Positions 61,718-64,000 of a stretch of DNA of 64,000 nt are shown one piece after another. Under the pieces are notes generated by a model. That model was not told the origin of the DNA. It saw only the letters and a list, made by a program, of their open reading frames with translations, and searched no databases. The stretch spans positions 434,001-498,000 of the forward strand of contig NZ_JBFRBB010000004.1 in NCBI RefSeq assembly GCF_040932035.1. The letters run 5' to 3'. This DNA is from Hoeflea_A sp040932035. GTDB taxonomy: Bacteria > Pseudomonadota > Alphaproteobacteria > Rhizobiales > Rhizobiaceae. Positions within the stretch are counted from its first letter, which is position 1. Each line of letters opens with the position of its first letter. The position numbers were made by a program, and so were the translations under genes.

Positions 61718-62575
61718 TTAGTCGCGAAGCAGCTCGTTGATGGCGGTCTTGGAGCGGGTCTTTTCGTCGACGCGCTTGACGATGACCGCGCAGTAAAGAT
61801 GCGGTGCAGGCTTGCCGTCGCCCATCGGCTTGCTGCCGGGCATGGAGCCGGCGACGACGACGGAGTAGGGCGGCACTTCGCCGTAGGAGACTTCACCGGT
61901 TTCACGGTCGACAATCTTGGTTGACTGGCCGATGAAAACGCCCATGCCGAGAACCGCACCCTCGCGCACGATACAGCCTTCGACGACCTCGGAGCGTGCG
62001 CCGATGAAGCAATTGTCCTCGATAACCACCGGGCCGGCCTGCAATGGCTCAAGCACGCCGCCTATGCCGACGCCGCCTGAAAGGTGGACGTTCTTGCCGA
62101 TTTGCGCACAGGAACCGACGGTCGCCCACGTGTCGACCATCGTGCCCTCATCCACATAAGCGCCGAGATTGACGAAAGACGGCATCAAAACCACATTTGG
62201 CGCAATATAGGCCGAGCGTCGCACGGTGCAGTTGGGCACGGCGCGAAAACCAGCCTTTTCGAACTCATGGGTGCTCCAGCCGTCGAATTTTGAAGGCACC
62301 TTGTCCCACCAGCTGGCCTCTCCCGGCCCGCCCCTGATGACATCCATCGGATTCAGGCGGAACGAAAGCAGAACAGCCTTTTTTAACCATTGGTTCACCT
62401 TCCAGTTGCCGTCTTCGCCCTTTTCAGCCACCCTGACTGCCCCGCGGTCGAGCAGATTGAGCGCTTCGTCAACCGCATCGCGAACTTGGCCACGGGTGCC
62501 GGTATTGATGCTGTCGCGGCCGTCAAATGCGGTGTCGATCGTTGATTCAAGTTCGGCGAGGTCGATTCTGCTCAT
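61718..62575 (-). CDS. dapD: 2,3,4,5-tetrahydropyridine-2,6-dicarboxylate N-succinyltransferase
   Basis: The 285-residue hexapeptide-repeat enzyme transfers succinyl from succinyl-CoA in the DAP/lysine pathway. The left-handed beta-helix is visible as repeated [LIV]-G-x4 units from about residue 105 (AYIAPNVVLMPSFVNLGAYV, then GTMVDTWATVGSCAQIGKNV). The amino-terminal helical domain has LRFRLNPM-like VLLSFRLNPMDVI. It begins the dapD-DUF805-dapE-membrane protein unit and is divergent from the LOG-family gene. Confidence 0.97.
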   Translation of the reverse strand: MSRIDLAELESTIDTAFDGRDSINTGTRGQVRDAVDEALNLLDRGAVRVAEKGEDGNWKVNQWLKKAVLLSFRLNPMDVIRGGPGEASWWDKVPSKFDGWSTHEFEKAGFRAVPNCTVRRSAYIAPNVVLMPSFVNLGAYVDEGTMVDTWATVGSCAQIGKNVHLSGGVGIGGVLEPLQAGPVVIEDNCFIGARSEVVEGCIVREGAVLGMGVFIGQSTKIVDRETGEVSYGEVPPYSVVVAGSMPGSKPMGDGKPAPHLYCAVIVKRVDEKTRSKTAINELLRD

Positions 62576-62705
62576 GGGAAGGTCCTTGGAGTTATTCCTT
62601 AACGGTCACGCATTATTGTAGTGGGAAGCCATTGTTGCCCCCCGGCAATGTCATATTCTGTAGTACTGCGCCTTTTTTTGCTTGTGCATTTGCGGCGTAG
62701 TGGCG

Positions 62706-62736
62706 GTCCGGATAAGCAAGTTAGCATTATCCGGAC
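62706..62736. repeat. Strong inverted repeat between dapD and the LOG-family gene
   Basis: GTCCGGATAA (62706-62715) and TTATCCGGAC (62727-62736) are exact inverted copies around 11 bases. An inner GC/GC pair can extend the stem. There is no T-run on either side, so an operator or a folded leader RNA is more likely than a terminator. Confidence 0.55.
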
Positions 62737-62813
62737 ATGCTCTAAGCGAGGAACGACGGGTCGTCAATCGGGCGGCGACGGCCAGTCATTGGTAAACGAG
62801 TGAAAGTGAACAC

Positions 62814-63656
62814 ATGGGTGCAAAACGCCAAGATGATGTCTGGGACCCCTTATTCGACAACAAAACGGACCGGATCCGCGCGCGCGAAGTGCCGCGCACA
62901 CCGCAAACGGAAGCACCGGCATACCGACTCGCCTTTGCCGATGACGACTTCATGTGCCGGGAGGATTTGCGCCCCGTAAGGCTCCAGCTTGAGTTGCTGA
63001 AGCCGGAAATGCTGTTGAGCGAGCGTGGCATCAAGTCAACAGTCGTCATGTTCGGCGGCGCACGTATTCCCGAGCCCGGCAAGGATGCCTGGGCGGCGAA
63101 AAACGAAACCCAGCGCAAAAATCTGACGGCGGCATCGAAATACTATGCCGAGGCAAAGAAATTTGCACAGCTGTGTTCACGCCATTCCACCGAGACCTAC
63201 AACCGTGAATTCGTCGTCGTCACCGGCGGCGGCCCGGGTGTCATGGAAGCCGGAAACTGGGGTGCTGCAGAGGAATCGGCGCCATCTATCGGACTCAACA
63301 TCATTTTGCCGCACGAGCAGGCTCCGAACGAATATGTGTCTCCGGAATTGTGCTTCAATTTTCACTACTTCGCGGTTCGAAAGATGCATTTTCTGATGCG
63401 CGCCAAGGCGATAACCGTTTTTCCGGGCGGCTTCGGCACGATGGATGAGATGTTTGAATCGCTCACCCTCATACAGACCGGACGCATGGAGCGTGTACCC
63501 TTCATACTGTTCGGCACCGATTTTTGGCACAAGGTGGTCGATTTTCAGGAACTGGCGGATTTCGGCACCATTTCGCCGGAGGATCTCGATCTGATCAGTT
63601 TTGTCGAAACGGCAGACGAAGCCTGGCAGATCATAGCGGATCACTACGAGCTATAG
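62814..63656 (+). CDS. LOG family (TIGR00730-like) nucleotide phosphoribohydrolase
   Basis: The 280-residue protein has a Rossmann-like lysine decarboxylase/LOG fold. The amino part VVMFGGARIPEPG, the phosphate motif VVTGGGPGVMEAGN (about residues 137-150) and the signature TVFPGGFGTMDEMFE (about 202-216) define the family. LOG proteins cleave cytokinin nucleotides or AMP-type monophosphates to a base plus ribose 5-phosphate; older annotation as lysine decarboxylase is misleading. The long amino-terminal extension (about 65 residues) is shared by the larger bacterial subgroup. It is divergent from dapD. Confidence 0.88.
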   Translation: MGAKRQDDVWDPLFDNKTDRIRAREVPRTPQTEAPAYRLAFADDDFMCREDLRPVRLQLELLKPEMLLSERGIKSTVVMFGGARIPEPGKDAWAAKNETQRKNLTAASKYYAEAKKFAQLCSRHSTETYNREFVVVTGGGPGVMEAGNWGAAEESAPSIGLNIILPHEQAPNEYVSPELCFNFHYFAVRKMHFLMRAKAITVFPGGFGTMDEMFESLTLIQTGRMERVPFILFGTDFWHKVVDFQELADFGTISPEDLDLISFVETADEAWQIIADHYEL

Positions 63657-63692
63657 GCAGCCTGCTGCAATTTGTCCTTTGGCAAGATGAAA

Positions 63693-63718
63693 TCGTGCCG
63701 CTATAGGTAGCGGCATGA
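63693..63718 (+). promoter_or_regulatory. Hairpin enclosing the start codon of the last gene
   Basis: TCGTGCCGCTA (63693-63703) pairs with TAGCGGCATGA (63708-63718) around a TAGG loop, 11 pairs with one G-T wobble. The ATG at 63715-63717 lies fully in the 3' arm, so a folded transcript would hide the start codon. Confidence 0.5.
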
Positions 63719-64000
63719 CCAACCGGCCGACACTGATGTCTGCATTGCGCGCGGAAATGGCGACGTTCGCCATTTTATGCGCGATGGTGCTTGCAATCCC
63801 GCTTGTACAGCCGATTGCCCGGGCGCATGCGGTAGAGAACGGGCTGGATATTGTCATATGCACGCAAGCCGGCATCGTTCCTGACCCGGGGTCCGGACTT
63901 CCCGACACCATGCCGCAGGATTGCCCCTGCGTCGTGTCGTGCAGCATGTTCGCTGCCGGAAAGCTCCTCAAGGCGCTTCACACGGGTTCTGCGGAAACAC
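63715..64000 (+). CDS. Small exported cysteine-containing protein, DUF2946-like, 3' end outside the window
   Basis: The open frame runs from ATG 63715 to the window edge (95 codons, no stop). A hydrophobic segment at about residues 16-36 (TFAILCAMVLAIPLVQPIA) looks like a signal peptide or anchor. It is followed by IVICTQAGIVP and a CPCVVSCSM cluster. The order (helix, a lone Cys in an ICT-type motif, later CPxC-like cluster) resembles DUF2946 proteins, small envelope proteins often near copper or TonB genes. The match is tentative. ATG 63736, outside the hairpin, is an alternative start. Confidence 0.55.
   Translation, partial: MTNRPTLMSALRAEMATFAILCAMVLAIPLVQPIARAHAVENGLDIVICTQAGIVPDPGSGLPDTMPQDCPCVVSCSMFAAGKLLKALHTGSAET

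Overview
The window is a stretch of ordinary chromosome from an alphaproteobacterium, most likely of the order Hyphomicrobiales (Rhizobiales). Three gene arrangements support this: lptC-lptA-lptB-rpoN-hpf-ptsN; a PraR-type regulator beside lnt and metK; and fabI-fabB-fabA transcribed divergently from an Irr-type Fur protein. A long-form Hpf, a sigma-32 promoter of the alphaproteobacterial form and a Mur-like Fur protein agree with it. The DNA is GC-rich, genes are tightly packed with many 4-base stop/start overlaps, and I see no transposase, prophage, CRISPR array, rRNA or tRNA gene. Genus and species cannot be read from the sequence.

Layout, left to right. 0-5 kb: two rRNA methyltransferases, a CoxG-like protein, an ornithine cyclodeaminase-family protein, a LapA-like membrane protein, ihfB and sppA. 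5-10.6 kb: LPS transport genes lptCAB, then rpoN, hpf and ptsN, ending at a strong terminator. 10.6-13.5 kb: a heat-shock unit (ibpA plus a DUF1150 gene) and a convergent nucleoside hydrolase/ribokinase pair. 13.5-31 kb: glnD, murJ, trpS, nfuA, tsaB, rimI, a Fur/Mur gene, plsC, then the miaB-phoH-ybeY-tlyC-lnt block and praR. 31-43.3 kb: metK, trmB, and the transcription/translation cluster rimP-nusA-ylxR-infB-rbfA-truB-rpsO-pnp, closed by a terminator. 43.3-50 kb: a secreted hydrolase, the unsaturated fatty acid genes fabA-fabB-fabI, irr and rmuC. 49.6-53.2 kb: def-fmt-truA-arsC and terC. 53.2-59.4 kb: an accessory catabolic block. 59.4-64 kb: dapD and dapE with two interleaved membrane-protein genes, a LOG-family gene and the start of a small cysteine-containing protein gene cut by the window edge.

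The most distinctive region is 53.2-59.4 kb. A short-chain dehydrogenase, a type I Baeyer-Villiger monooxygenase and a beta-lactamase-fold serine hydrolase are translationally coupled. They diverge from a LysR gene, which converges on an acyl-CoA synthetase. Read as chemistry this gives alcohol to ketone, ketone to ester or lactone, ester to acid plus alcohol, and acid to acyl-CoA. The substrate is unknown. The block sits between core genes (truA/arsC/terC and dapE), which suggests a locally acquired function.

Several non-coding structures deserve attention: a sigma-32 promoter and a possible RNA thermometer before ibpA; a terminator between a likely promoter and rimP; repeated CCAATT hexamers between fabA and irr; hairpins and a palindrome before miaB; a structured leader before terC; a strong inverted repeat before the LOG gene; and a hairpin that encloses the start codon of the last gene. 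All functional statements rest on reading motifs by eye and on knowledge of the families. No database search was run.
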